Below, in pieces: positions 1-10,350 of a stretch of 64,000 nucleotides of DNA (position 1 is the first letter of the stretch; each line of letters begins with the position of its first letter). Below the pieces are notes generated by a model. The model saw nothing but the letters and a program-made list of their open reading frames with translations, made no database searches and was not told where the DNA came from. Origin of the DNA: Rutidosis leptorrhynchoides (lineage: Eukaryota; Streptophyta; Magnoliopsida; Asterales; Asteraceae); assembly GCF_046630445.1 (NCBI RefSeq), contig NC_092340.1:359208001-359272000 (forward strand). Direction: 5' to 3'. The position numbers and the translations under genes were made by a program.

Positions 1-289
1 AGCATGCTCTCGACTGCAAAGCCGTCGAGTAGCAATTTGGTGCAGCCATGGTTGTTGCATGTGCGTATGAGCGAACCCTGTTCTGGAATGTTATTCTCCA
101 GGAACTGTATGTGCCCCCCGTGATTCCCCCAATATTGCTGAGTTACTCGTTGATGTAGCCAAGGAAAAATGTGAGGAAGCTTGTTCCCATCTTTAACAAA
201 TCTCGATCCCCCGTCTTCAATTTCTCATTAACGATCCTACCATCTCCACGCAGGAGATAATTACTGACAAACTCAATTGCGTTTATTAA
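1..289. other. Unassigned flank left of El1
   Basis: No feature I recognise. A minus-strand open frame ends at 143, but its start lies inside the adjacent El1 LTR, so it is not a complete gene. If El1 is removed, this stretch joins to 9211 onward. It may therefore be part of the 3' noncoding region of the interrupted Tat element El3, or older DNA beside it. Confidence 0.3.
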
Positions 290-817
290 TGTAACAACCC
301 AATCCAATAACCAATTGATTTCGCAAAACAAAAAAAAGTTTTTTTTACAGAGGAGTGCGCCACGCGCACCACCATAGGGTGCGCGGCGCGCACAGGCCCC
401 AATTCAGTTCTGTCCAAATTTGCAAATTTTTAAATAAAGATCTCCCACTTCCCGACATAATTAGACGAAACGCTTTTCACAACATGTTCTAATATGGAAA
501 ACTCATACGATTCAAACATAAAATGAGTTTTACAAAACGGGACCCACATCGACCATTTTACGAGTTTCATACAAAAGTTCGAGTTTCGACCACACTAGTT
601 TAAATTCCAAACGACACTATGAGCATGGTGTTTGGGGGTTAAACTACCCAAATCTCGGTCAAACTCCAAAAGCTATCACATCCCAAAAGCGTCCCCTAAA
701 AAACAAGCGGGATCTCTAATCCAATCGAAGGCCCTTACCCTTGTCAATGCCGGAGCCTATAAAAAAATAAACAACGAGAGGGTAAGCAACGCTTAGTGAA
801 TGCAATAATTATACCCA

Positions 818-825
818 TATATATA
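818..825 (-). promoter_or_regulatory. Candidate El1 TATA box
   Basis: A TATATATA run lies, in the minus direction, 22 bases upstream of a perfect hairpin (TAAGC, loop AAC, GCTTA, 783-795). The same spacing occurs in the El4 LTR. The assignment is an inference from composition and position; the run is palindromic, so it does not itself show direction. Confidence 0.35.
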
Positions 826-1012
826 TAATATACCTACTTGCAATCACTTACACATATACCGCATACACGCTAGCAATACAATTAGCATACCATCTCAAGT
901 ACAAAGTTAATAATCTCCCACAAACCGCTACTAGCGTAATCAATAACATATAATCGACATAATATAATATGCTACAAAACAATACACAACCATGGTTAAC
1001 CATTCTCGCGTC

Positions 1013-1315
1013 ATGGTGCTACCGGCTCTTTGGTTCACACCATACGCATTTGTCATGATGTTACCTGCTCTTTGGTTCACATCACAACTTGAGTCATACT
1101 CACGCTAGAGTGCTACAGGCTCTTTGGTTCACACTCTAACAACGCTAAGGTGCTACCTGCTCTTTGGTTCACACCCTAACAAATCGTGCTATAGCGCTAC
1201 CGGCTCTTTGGTTCACACTATAACACACGTACTATGACGCTACCGGCTCTTTGGTTCACATCATAGCATGCTCGTACATACTATGGCACTACTGGCTCTT
1301 TGGTTAATACCATAG
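1013..1315 (-). repeat. Array of seven hairpins with a common loop (El1 3' LTR)
   Basis: Seven copies of a loop close to CTACCGGCTCTTTGGTTCA are spaced about 40-50 bases apart. Each is flanked by a different self-complementary arm of 6-8 bases. Examples are ATGGTG/CACCAT (1013-1018, 1038-1043), TAGAGTG/CACTCTA (1106-1112, 1132-1138), CTATGACG/CATCATAG (1232-1239, 1259-1266) and CTATGGCA/TACCATAG (1281-1288, 1308-1315). The arms differ between copies yet keep pairing. The remaining mismatches are all A.C on the plus strand, which are G.U pairs in the minus-strand element RNA. The function is unknown. Confidence 0.9.
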
Positions 1316-2346
1316 CATACAAATAAATACATTACATACATATGCATATAATCATTCCACTCACCTTAACGATTTGGTGATGATTTACACCTCCACAAGC
1401 TTCAAAGCAAGGTACCTAATATAATAAGTACTCGATCAACAAACAAACTTGTTGGACTAAATACCAACACTTCACTCATGTGCATTTAATGACTTAAATG
1501 CATTAAATGCCCCATTTTCACCAAAACCGCCCTTTAAGGGTCAAGACCATCATTAATCACTTAAAAGCTAGTGATTAAGGTCCAACAACACTAACCATTA
1601 CACAACTAGGGTATTTCATGCCCATATTTCCCAATTAGGTCAATCATTAGCCCCTTGACTAATTTAAAGTCAACACACTCATTTCGGGTTATCTACTAAC
1701 CCATCTAACACCCATTTACGAATTAACTAGGTGTGCTAGTGATTAACTAACCAATTAGAACTCATAAACATCACTTAATATTTTGAAACCCTAGGTTAGT
1801 TACCATTGAGTCTTCATGACTCCATCTTACCCAAGAACACCCAAAATCACCAAATATGGGTTTTATGTTCTTCATTTACCCAAACCCTAACCCTTACACA
1901 AAATCAAAGTAAGGAAATTAAAGTTAGAACATACCACTACAACCACAACGGAGCTAGAGAGGAGATGAACAACTTTAATACCCGCACTTTGGTCGGAGAA
2001 CAACTTCTTCCTCTTGGATTTAAGCTTTCTCTCTCAAGAATCACACTCTCTCTCTAAAATTAAAGTGATATGGATATGGTAGTTGAAAATGGAGTTAATG
2101 ATACTCCACAAACTGACCAACTGGCCTTTAACTCGTCCACAAGTGAAATTACCAAAAAGCCCATCAAAATATCTCATTAAAAAGTGAAAATCCGGCTACA
2201 GTAGGGAGTGCGCGGCGCGCTCCCTTTGGTGTGCGCGGCGCGCACTAAGCTCAGATTGCTCTCTGACTTCTGTTTAACTGCACAATCATTCTCACACTTT
2301 ATGTACTCTATATACTCTGCTGTACAATGAAGATTTGGGTCTTACA

Positions 2347-2388
2347 ACTCTCCCCCACTTGAATCGGAGCGCGTCCTCGCGATTCAAG
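2347..2388 (-). promoter_or_regulatory. El1 polypurine tract and adjoining hairpin
   Basis: On the minus strand the tract reads AAGTGGGGGAGAGT directly before the LTR TG, as expected for the plus-strand DNA primer. It overlaps a nine-base stem (CTTGAATCG at 2358-2366, CGATTCAAG at 2380-2388). Inside that stem is a smaller CGCG stem with loop TCCT, which is AGGA in the element RNA. Confidence 0.85.
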
Positions 2389-2434
2389 CCGCATGACAAG
2401 AGGGAAGATAACCCAACACGAATTCTTCGGACTC

Positions 2435-2821
2435 TCAAGTAAACTCGGAACCCTTACTACGACGCCATTGAACTTTAAAAGTCCTAACCTCTTTATGTCT
2501 CAACCTTTTGACTTTCTCATCGAGTATGGCAATCGACTCCTCAATATAATCTAACTTATTGTTTAGCTGGATTTCATCCAAAGGCACCCATGATGAATCA
2601 TCCGCAAGACACTTACGGAGATGGGAAACATGAAATGTATTATGGATCCCCGCAAGCTCTTCGGATAATTCCAAACGATACGCGACTTCACCAACACGAG
2701 CTAAAACCTTAAATGGTCCAATAAACCGAGGAGCTAACTTTCCCCGTTTTTGAAACCGAATAACACCTTTCCATGGCGAAACCTTTAGCATCACCATGTC
2801 ATCTTCTTGAAATTCGATCAT
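2435..2821 (-). pseudogene. El1 integrase C-terminus with GPY/F and chromodomain-like end
   Basis: The 128-residue open frame continues the integrase. It contains the motif GKLAPRFIGPFKVL, then RLELSEELAGIHNTFHVSHLR, and near its end KVQWRRSKGSEFT, a chromodomain-like tail that in chromoviruses is thought to direct integration to heterochromatin. It is cut off from the rest of the integrase by an in-frame TGA just upstream (before its first Met) and by a one-base frameshift near 3000. The stop at its own end replaces the Trp expected in the family motif EFTWE, so the last few residues of the domain are lost. Confidence 0.85.
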
Positions 2822-2907
2822 TCATCTACGCTTGTCGGCATACGACTTTTGTCTATCTTGCGCCTTTTTCAAATGATCCCGAATCATATCAATCATGCTA
2901 TTCGTTT

Positions 2908-4947
2908 CTAAGACCAAATCGGTACTCCCGATTTCCTTTTGGCCAATTTCACCCCAACAAATCGGAGTTCGACACCTTCGCCATAAAACATCTCATAAGG
3001 TGGCATCCCGATACTAGTATGATAACTATTATTGTACGAGAATTCCACCAAAGGTAAGTGCTCATCCCAACTACCACCGAAATCAATAATACACGCCCGC
3101 AACATATCATCCAAAGTTTGATTCGTACGTTCGGTTTGACCGTCCGTTTGAGGATGATACGCCGTGCTCAATTTCAATTGTGTACCCATATCTTCATGAA
3201 ACTTTTCCCAAAATCGAGATGTGAAACGGGTATCTCGATCCGAAATAATAGATATAGGAACCCCATGTCGAGCGACTACCTCTTTGATAAACAATTTAGC
3301 CAAAGTCTCTGATGATATTGCTTCCCGAATGGGAAGAAACAAGGTGCTTTTCGTCAATCGATCAACAATCACCCAAATCGAATCAAATTGGGTTCTCGCC
3401 GTTTTAGGTAACTTTGTGATGAAATCCATGGTAATGTGCTCCCATTTCCATTTCGGGATTTCTAACTGTTGTAACTTACCATACGGCTTTTGGTGCTCGG
3501 CCTTAACTTGCAAACACGTGACGCATTGCTCAACATACTTTACAACATCATGTTTCATGCCCGGCCACCAATAATCTTTCCTTAAATCAAGATACATTTT
3601 CGTCGCGCCTGGATGAATGGAATACTTTGACTTATGGGCTTCATCAAGTAGCACTTGTCTATAATCCCCCATCTTAGGCACCCACGCTCTTCCTTGAAAA
3701 GACAACAAACCACGCGAACCCATAGTAATGAATTCCGATTGCCCCACAATTCGTTCCTCATGCTTGTTGTGAACGTAAGCTTCAATTTGAATCACACCAA
3801 GTTTTTCAAGAAAATCGTTAGTAATAATCATACATAACAATCCTAATCGTAACGTCGGGTGGTGACTCTTTCGACTTAACGCATCCACAACCACATTCGC
3901 CTTGCCCGGATGATAAAGTATTTCACAATCATAATCTTTCACTACATCCATCCATCTACGTTGACGATAACTCAAATCCCTTTGATCAAAAAGATGTTTC
4001 AAACTCTTGTGATCCGAATAAATCATACACTTGACACCATACAAGTAATGGCGCCAAATTTTCAACGCATGAACAACCGCCGCCAACTCAAGATCATGAG
4101 TCGGATATCTCATTTCGTGTTCCTTTAATTGTCGAGAGGCATAAGCGATGACTTTACCTCTTTGCATTAGAACACACCTGAGCCCATTTAAAGAAGCATC
4201 ACAATAAACCGTCATGTCTTCCACACCTTCAGGCAACACTAACACCGGAGCTTGACATAACTTCTCTTTTAACAATCGAAAAGCAATTTCTTGCTCGTTC
4301 TCCCAATTAAAACTTGCGTTCTTTCTTGTCAATTTTGTCAATGGAGAAGCGACCTTAGAAAAGTCTTGGATAAACCGACGATAATAACCGGCCAATCCGA
4401 GAAAACTTCGGATTTCCGTAGGCGTAGTCGGTCGTCCCCAACTCTTTACCGTCTCTATCTTCCCCGGATCTACTTGAATAGCATTTTCGTTCACAATGTA
4501 GCCGAGGAATTGAAATTCCCTTAACCAAAATTCACATTTGGAGAATTCAGCATACAACCTCTCCTTCCGCAACGTCTTTAACACACTCTGCAAATGATGT
4601 TCATGTTCCTTCATACTCTTCGAATAGACAAGTATGTCGTCGATGAACACAATTACCGACTTGTCCAACATAGGTTGGCACACACGATTCATAAGATCCA
4701 TGAATGCCGCCGGTGCATTCGTAAGACCAAAAGGCATAACTACAAATTCAAAATGCCCATAACGCGTTCGAAAAGCTGTTTTCTCGATGTCTTCCTCACG
4801 GACCCGCATTTGGTGATAGCCGGACCGTATGTCGATTTTAGAGAAATACGTTTCACCTTGGAGTTGGTTAAACAAATCGTCAATCCTAGGCAATGGATAA
4901 CGATTCTTGATCGTCACTTTGTTCAACTCCTGATAATCGATGCACAT
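2908..4947 (-). pseudogene. El1 reverse transcriptase, RNase H and integrase core
   Basis: This 679-residue open frame starts inside the reverse transcriptase at [11 protein letters not shown]. The catalytic FIDD is in [12 protein letters not shown]. RNase H follows (VYCDAS and DHKSLKHLF). The integrase has its zinc-binding HHCC part ([11 protein letters not shown], then CVTCLQVK) and the catalytic Asp residues in ITMDFITK and [11 protein letters not shown]. The frame is entered by a one-base shift near 4950, where an extra base separates it from the upstream pol part. It is left by a lost base near 3000, after which it reads nonsense to 2908. The catalytic residues look intact; only the frame is broken. 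Confidence 0.92.
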
Positions 4948-5092
4948 CGGGCATACTACTATCTTTCTTCTTCACGAATAAAACCGGAGCGCCCCACGGC
5001 GAAGCACTCGGTCGGATAAAACCCTTTTCAAGTAGCTCTTGGGTTTGATTTAACAACTCTTGCATTTCCGTCGGCGCTAAACGATAAGGAGT

Positions 5093-5956
5093 TTAAGCAA
5101 TGGGGGTAGCCCCCAGAACCAACTCAATGCAAAATTCAACTTGTCTTTCCGCCGGAACACCCGGTAACTCATCCCAAAAAACGTCTTCAAATTCACTCAC
5201 CACCAAAATTTCACGAATGGGTGGTAGCTCATCACGAGTATCAACAACATGGGCAAGAAAAGCCATGCCACCACCAACAAGAAAACAACGTGCCCGTGCA
5301 AAAGTGCATATCAGCACAAGTCTTCTTCGTTTATCGCCATGAATAATTAACTCTCCCCCACTTGGGGTCTTCACTCGAATAGATTTTTCATGGCATGCAA
5401 TATCGGCTCTATTATGATCGAGCCAATCCATACCAACAACGATATCAAAATCACCCAAAGTCATTGGGATGAGATCGATTTTAAAGTTTTCGACAACAAA
5501 CACAACATTACAATTTTTACACACATCAACCACTAGCACCGTCTTGCCATCCGCTATTTCAACTTCTACCGGACGACTTAACTTAGCTAACGGTTTATTA
5601 AGTTTAGGCAAAAATTTTGGTGACACAAACGACAAGTTTGCACCACTATCAAAGAGTATCCTTGCCGGATTGGAATTAACCATGAAAGTACCTGAGACAA
5701 CTTCGCTAGATTGCTTGGCCTTCTCATTGGTCATCAAATAATTTCGACCCCTAGCCGTACCCGCCGCCTTTTCTAATCGCTTAACATTATCGTTGCGCAA
5801 TTCGGGACACTCCGGCCTCTTGTGCCCCTCTTTGTTACAATTAAAACAAACGATTTTGTTGGAAGATGAGTTCGTACAATCACGGGCCAAGTGCCCTTGT
5901 CGACCACAATTGTAGCACGTGGGCCCAAAACTCTTAGAAGCCCCCCTTTTTCGCAC
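5093..5956 (-). pseudogene. El1 gag zinc knuckles and aspartic protease
   Basis: The frame opens without an ATG, because it is a shifted continuation of gag. It carries two CCHC knuckles (CYNCGRQGHLARDC and CFNCNKEGHKRPEC), then the protease motif DSGANLSFVS and a downstream DIVVGMDWL typical of retropepsins. It ends at a TAA inside the linker to reverse transcriptase, where related elements read through. Knuckles bind genomic RNA; the protease matures the polyprotein. The 22-base overlap with the gag frame lies on a run of A then G (AAAAAGGGGGG), the likely site of the frame change. Confidence 0.88.
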
Positions 5957-6785
5957 TACCGACGCTCTCAGTCACACTCTTGTTCTTCTTGTTCGAGTGG
6001 CTAGTAGCTTCAAATTTTCGTTTTCCAAAGGTGAAGTCACTCTTTCTTGGAGCAAGCGACTCAAAACCCTTAGCGATATCAAATAGCTCATCAAAAGTCT
6101 TTGCCGAATTTCTACTAATCCTTTCTTGATAGTTATCGTTCAAGGTTCGGTAGAAATCTTCTTTCAACATGTGATCGTTCCCGTCATACTCCGGGCAAAA
6201 TTGGGTCTTTGATAAGAAAGTGGACTTGAGAGTGTTCAAATCCATTGACCCTTGCCTTAAAGTACGTAACTCGTCCTTAAGCTTTGAAAGATTGGCCGAA
6301 GTTCGGTACTCCATGAAAAATTCCTCTTTAAACTCGTCCCACGTCAAACTCATACTTTGTTCTTCGCCATAAAGTCGGATTTTCGCATCCCACCACAACT
6401 TGGCATCACCCCTCATCATGCTACTACCAAACCTCGTCTTTTTATCGAGAGGGCACTCACTAGTACATAAAGCCCCCTCCATATTGTAGATCCATCGAGC
6501 ACTCTTTAGTGGGTCTCGTTTACCTTTAAAGGTGGGAGGTTGAGCATCTTTGAAGTTTTTATAGTGGAAGTCTCGTCTTCCCGCGTTATCCTCTTTAAGA
6601 ACAATCTTAACTTGTTCCTTGACTACATTGACTACTTGCTCATCAATCGAATCCAAGAACATCTTCTTAACATCCTCTAAGAAGGCCTCATGAAGCCTTT
6701 GCATAATGGCCTCAACCTTGGCCGTAAACTCAACATCCTCGTTCGAATCCCCTTCATTGATCTCGGGTCCGTTTCTCGTCTTCAT
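5934..6785 (-). pseudogene. El1 gag, capsid part
   Basis: The 283-residue frame begins MKTRNGPEINEGDSNE, the first Met after the leader. The capsid (retrotransposon gag) part includes the conserved GDAKLWWDAK and LTWDEFKEEFFMEY, the latter resembling the W..F...F motif of plant gag proteins. It ends with a Lys-rich tail at a stop created by the frameshift in the AAAAAGGGGGG run. The knuckles continue in the next frame, so the intact ancestor was probably one gag-pol reading frame. It would assemble the virus-like particle in the cytoplasm. Confidence 0.88.
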
Positions 6786-7168
6786 ACTATAACACGGAAA
6801 TGGTTAAGCAACGAACGAGAAAACCTAACACATATGAATGTACATATACACCACACTACCCCATCTTGCTCAACAATCGTCGTACATCGCTTGTTTGACA
6901 CGATTTGAACCCGTAACAATGGTATCTAATCATTGTTACGCGAGCACGTCGCATTAACTTGCTAGTACAACGTCTATCTTGCTTGATGATTGCTAATACA
7001 ACACAAAACAATTAGTGCAAGGTTAGTTCACATAAACCTAAGCACTAATCAACTCCCGGTCCGACCCGTCTCCTACAAGTCCCGCATAAAGCGCATACAC
7101 AAATAAATCTAAGTCTAGGCACCTATCTCAAGTCGCCTAAATCCCTTAGACCATGCTCTGATACCACT
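6786..7168 (-). promoter_or_regulatory. El1 leader with initiator tRNA-Met primer-binding site
   Basis: On the minus strand TGGTATCAGAGC (7155-7166), two bases from the LTR, matches the 3' end of plant initiator tRNA-Met, the primer for minus-strand DNA synthesis. The other 370 bases up to the gag start hold no gene or repeat that I can see. Confidence 0.9.
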
Positions 7169-9205
7169 TGTAACAACCCAATCCAATAACCAATTGATTT
7201 CGCGAAACAAAAAAAAAGTTTTTTTTTTACAGAGGAGTGCGCGGCGCGCACAGGCCCCAATTCAGTTCTGTCCGAATTTGCAAATTTTCAAATAAAGATC
7301 TCCCACTTCCCGACATAATTAGACGAAACGCTTTTCATAACATGTTCTAATATGGAAAACTCATACGATTCAAACATAAAATAAGTTTTACAAAACGGGA
7401 CCCACATCGGCCGTTTTACGAGTTTCATACAAAAGTTCGAGTTTCGACCACACTAGTTTAAATTCCAAATGACACTATGACCATGGTGTTTGGGGGTTAA
7501 ACTACCCAAATCTCGGTCAAACTCCAAAAGCTATCACATCCCAAAAGCGTCCCCTAAATAACAAGCGTGATCTCTAATCCAATCGAAGGCCCTTACACTT
7601 GTCAACGCCAGAGCCTATAAAAAAATAAACAACGAGAGGGTAAGCAACGCTTAGTGAATGCAATAATTATACCCATATATATATAATATACCTACTTGCA
7701 ATCACTAACACATATACAGCATACACGCTAGCAATACAATTATCATACCATCTCAAGTACAAAGCTAATAATCTCCCACAAACCGCTACTAGCGTAATCA
7801 ATAACATATAATCGACATAATATAATATGCTACAAAACAATACACAACCATGGTTAACCATTCTCCCGTCATGGTGCTACCGGCTCTTTGGTTTACACCA
7901 TACGCATTTGTCATGATGCTACCTGCTCTTTGGTTCACATCACAACTCGAGTCATACTCACGCTAGAGTGCTACCGGCTCTTTGGTTCACACTCTAACAA
8001 CGCTAAGGTGCTACCTGCTCTTTGGTTCACACCCTAACAAATCGTGTTATAGCGCTACCGGCTCTTTGGTTCACACTATAACACACGTACTATGACGCTA
8101 CCGGCTCTTTGGTTCACATCATAGCACGCTCGTACATACTATGGCACTACCGGCTCTTTGGTTCATACCATAGCATACAAATAAATACATTACATACATA
8201 TGTATATAATCATTCCACTCACCTTAACGATTTAGTGACGATTTACACCTCCACAAGCTTCAAAGTAAGGTACCTAATATAATAAGTACTCGATCAACAA
8301 ACAAAGTTGTTGGACTAAATACCAACACTTCACTCATGTGCATTTAATGACTTAAATGCATTAAATGCCCCATTTTCACCAAAACCGTCCTTTAAGGGTC
8401 AAGACCATCATTAATCACTTAAAAGCTAGTGATTAAGGTCCAACAACACTAACCATTACATAACTAGGGTATTTCATGCCCATATTTCCCAATTAGGTCA
8501 ATCATTAGCCCCTTGACTAATTTAAAGTCAACACACCCATTTCGGGTTATCTACTAACCCATCTAACACCCATTTACGAATTAACTAGGTGTACTAGTGA
8601 TTAACAAACCAATTAGAACTCATAAACATCACTTAACATTTTGAAACCCTAGGTTAGTTACCATTGAGTCTTCATGACTCCATCTTACCCAAGAACACCC
8701 AAAATCACCAAATATGGGTTTTATGTTCTTCATTTACCCAAACCCTAACCCTTATACAAAATCAAAGTAAGGAAATTAAAGTTAGAACATACCACTACAA
8801 CCACAACGGAGCTAGAGAGGAGATGAACAACTTTAATACCCGCACTTTAGTCCGAGAATAACTTCTTCCTCTTGGATTTAAGCTTTCTCTCTCGAGAATC
8901 ACACGCTCTCTCTAAAATTAAAGTGATATGGATATGGTAGTTGAAAATCGAGTTAATGATACTCCACAAACTGACCAACTGGCCTTTAACTCGTCCACAA
9001 GTGAAATTACCAAAAAGCCCATCAAAATATCTCATTAAAACAGCGAAAACCCAGCTACAGTAGGGAGTGTGCGGTGCGCTCCCTTTGGTGTGCGCGGTGC
9101 GCACTAAGCTCAGATTGCTCTCTGACTTCTGTTTAACTGCACAATCATTCCCACACTTTATGTACTCTATATACTCTGCTGTACAATGAAGATTTGGGTC
9201 TTACA
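7169..9205 (-). repeat. El1 5' LTR (right)
   Basis: This 2037 bp copy of the left LTR directs transcription toward lower coordinates. It holds the same seven-hairpin array at 7871-8173, with arms unchanged between the two LTRs. The GC-rich dyads near its right end have CG to TG changes relative to the left LTR (for example GTGCGGTGCGC), as expected from decay of methylated cytosines. Confidence 0.95.
7871..8173 (-). repeat. Array of seven hairpins, second copy (El1 5' LTR)
   Basis: Same seven hairpins as in the left LTR. The loops carry a few private substitutions (for example the first loop has TTTGGTTTA), while the arms are preserved. Because this is the 5' LTR, any RNA structure would act in the promoter or early-transcript context here and at the 3' end in the other copy. 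Confidence 0.88.
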
Positions 9206-10192
9206 GTTAAGCCATCCATGAGTGGCTTGTTTTTTCCAATGAGGGATGGACCTTGCAGTCTTGGAGGTTTCGCATCCCTATATTATATTTTTCTTTTATG
9301 TTGACAGCGGAGTATGCGTCTGATCGCTGCGTGCGAGGATGGCATGCTCTCCTTAGTGTAGGGAAAACGTTCCAGCCAATGCCACCCCTTTTTTATTTTT
9401 ATATTAGCTTGTACTAGGTTAAATTTTGGTACGTGTTCCACTTTTATGCTAAGCGGTTGACGTTATATTTTATGACTGTAATTTATTATCTTTTGACTGG
9501 ATATAATTCCACATCTTTTTTGGTTAAAGTGCATTTATTGTATCTTTACAAAATCACTACGGCGGTTATAATGATTTGTTACAACATTATGCATTTAATA
9601 ACTCTTTATGTAGAATAAATGCCATGACTTCATGATCTTTTTATTCTTGTGCCAACAATCCAATGTTAGGCGCAACAGTTCGCAAACCAATGCTTATAAG
9701 TTTATACTCAAGACTTTTATAAAAAAATTTATAAGTACGTACGCGTATACAATCCAATGTAAATTACCCGTACTATAGACAAACCAATGTCTATACTCAA
9801 GAGTCTTCCGGCCACGCCAATGTTCGGGTTATTTAAACAAGTAACCAAACTTGTATTTTATAGTCTAGACTGTGCAAGTCTCCGTCTTGCGCGGTGTACT
9901 AGCGTTTGAAATCAACCAATGTTTTACTACTGTCACCATTAAAAATAGTATTATTAACCAAACTAAACTATGTCACTTAAGACTCGGAGTGTGTCCCTGT
10001 GCAGCTTAAGGTGTATGCAATCAATAAATGTAACAAAAATGCACAAGTTATTGGCTTAAATTGCATAATTCAATTTATTTTAAACATATCTTTTGACCAG
10101 CACTTAGCTGTCATGTTTACAATGGAAAATAAAAATTCACATGATAAAAACTTTAAACAGTTTTTTGAGGTGATCAGTCCCTCTTCAGTTTT
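9206..10192 (-). other. Noncoding region, probably El3 between pol end and 3' LTR
   Basis: This region begins at the El1 target-site duplication and runs to the pol stop of El3. I find no convincing gene. A set of short hairpins lies at about 9649-9880, several with CCAAT-like loops: TATAGAC/GTCTATA at 9774-9795, ACAAGT/ACTTGT at 9837-9854, and GCCAAC/GTTaGGC around 9651-9671. The motif CCAATG recurs about seven times between 9375 and 9925. Confidence 0.5.
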
Positions 10193-10350
10193 TCATATGT
10201 AGCACCGTTTCAGTGTCTGCGCATGCCAGGTGCGCTTTATTGCTCTTCCATCCAAACTTGCTAGACGATACGCCCCTGTATCGCCTACGCCAATAACCTT
10301 GTAAGGTCATTCCCATATAGGTCCAAGCTTACCCGTATCCTCTGCCCTGC
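10193..10350 (-). pseudogene. El3 integrase C-terminus, severed piece
   Basis: The piece starts at the El2 target-site duplication and continues in frame the LVWRKNEASR stretch found at 19076-19110. It reads through GKLGPIWE, then a TGA where relatives have Gly, then PYKVIGVG, GAYRLASLDG and the terminal LKRCYI with a TGA stop at 10193-10195. This is the usual end of Tat-lineage pol. Its position proves that El2 sits inside El3. Confidence 0.85.

Larger units (their letters stand above)
290..2346 (-). repeat. El1 3' LTR (left)
   Basis: This 2057 bp LTR begins TGTAACAACCC and ends GGGTCTTACA on the plus strand. It differs from the right LTR by scattered substitutions and by about 20 extra bases near 360-385, where a GC-rich dyad is duplicated. 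It contains an array of seven hairpins (1013-1315), a TATA-like run at 818-825 and GC-rich palindromes near both ends. The plus-strand open frame near 1806-2057 recurs in the other LTR only because LTRs are copies. Confidence 0.95.
290..9205 (-). mobile_element. El1: Tekay-like Ty3/gypsy chromovirus, full length but defective
   Basis: Two long direct repeats (290-2346 and 7169-9205), both TG...CA, enclose a minus-strand gag, protease, reverse transcriptase, RNase H and integrase order with an initiator tRNA-Met primer site beside the right LTR and a polypurine tract beside the left LTR. The flanking pentamers are ATTAA on the left and GTTAA on the right, a target-site duplication with one change. 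The integrase tail carries a GPY/F-like stretch and a chromodomain-like end, which points to the chromovirus branch, probably Tekay. The coding region has at least three frameshifts and three stop codons, so this copy cannot make a full polyprotein. Confidence 0.95.

Noticed and set aside
1013..1315. CRISPR-like pattern of regular short repeats
   Set aside because: The repeats lie inside an LTR of a plant retrotransposon, occur equally in its partner LTR, and the spacers form arms complementary to each other; there are no cas genes.
2773..5741. Plus-strand frames opposite El1 pol
   Set aside because: Shadows of the minus-strand polymerase and integrase genes.
7155..7166. Possible tRNA-Met gene fragments at GCTCTGATACCA sites
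   Set aside because: Only the 3' terminal bases match, always two bases from an LTR; these are primer-binding sites.
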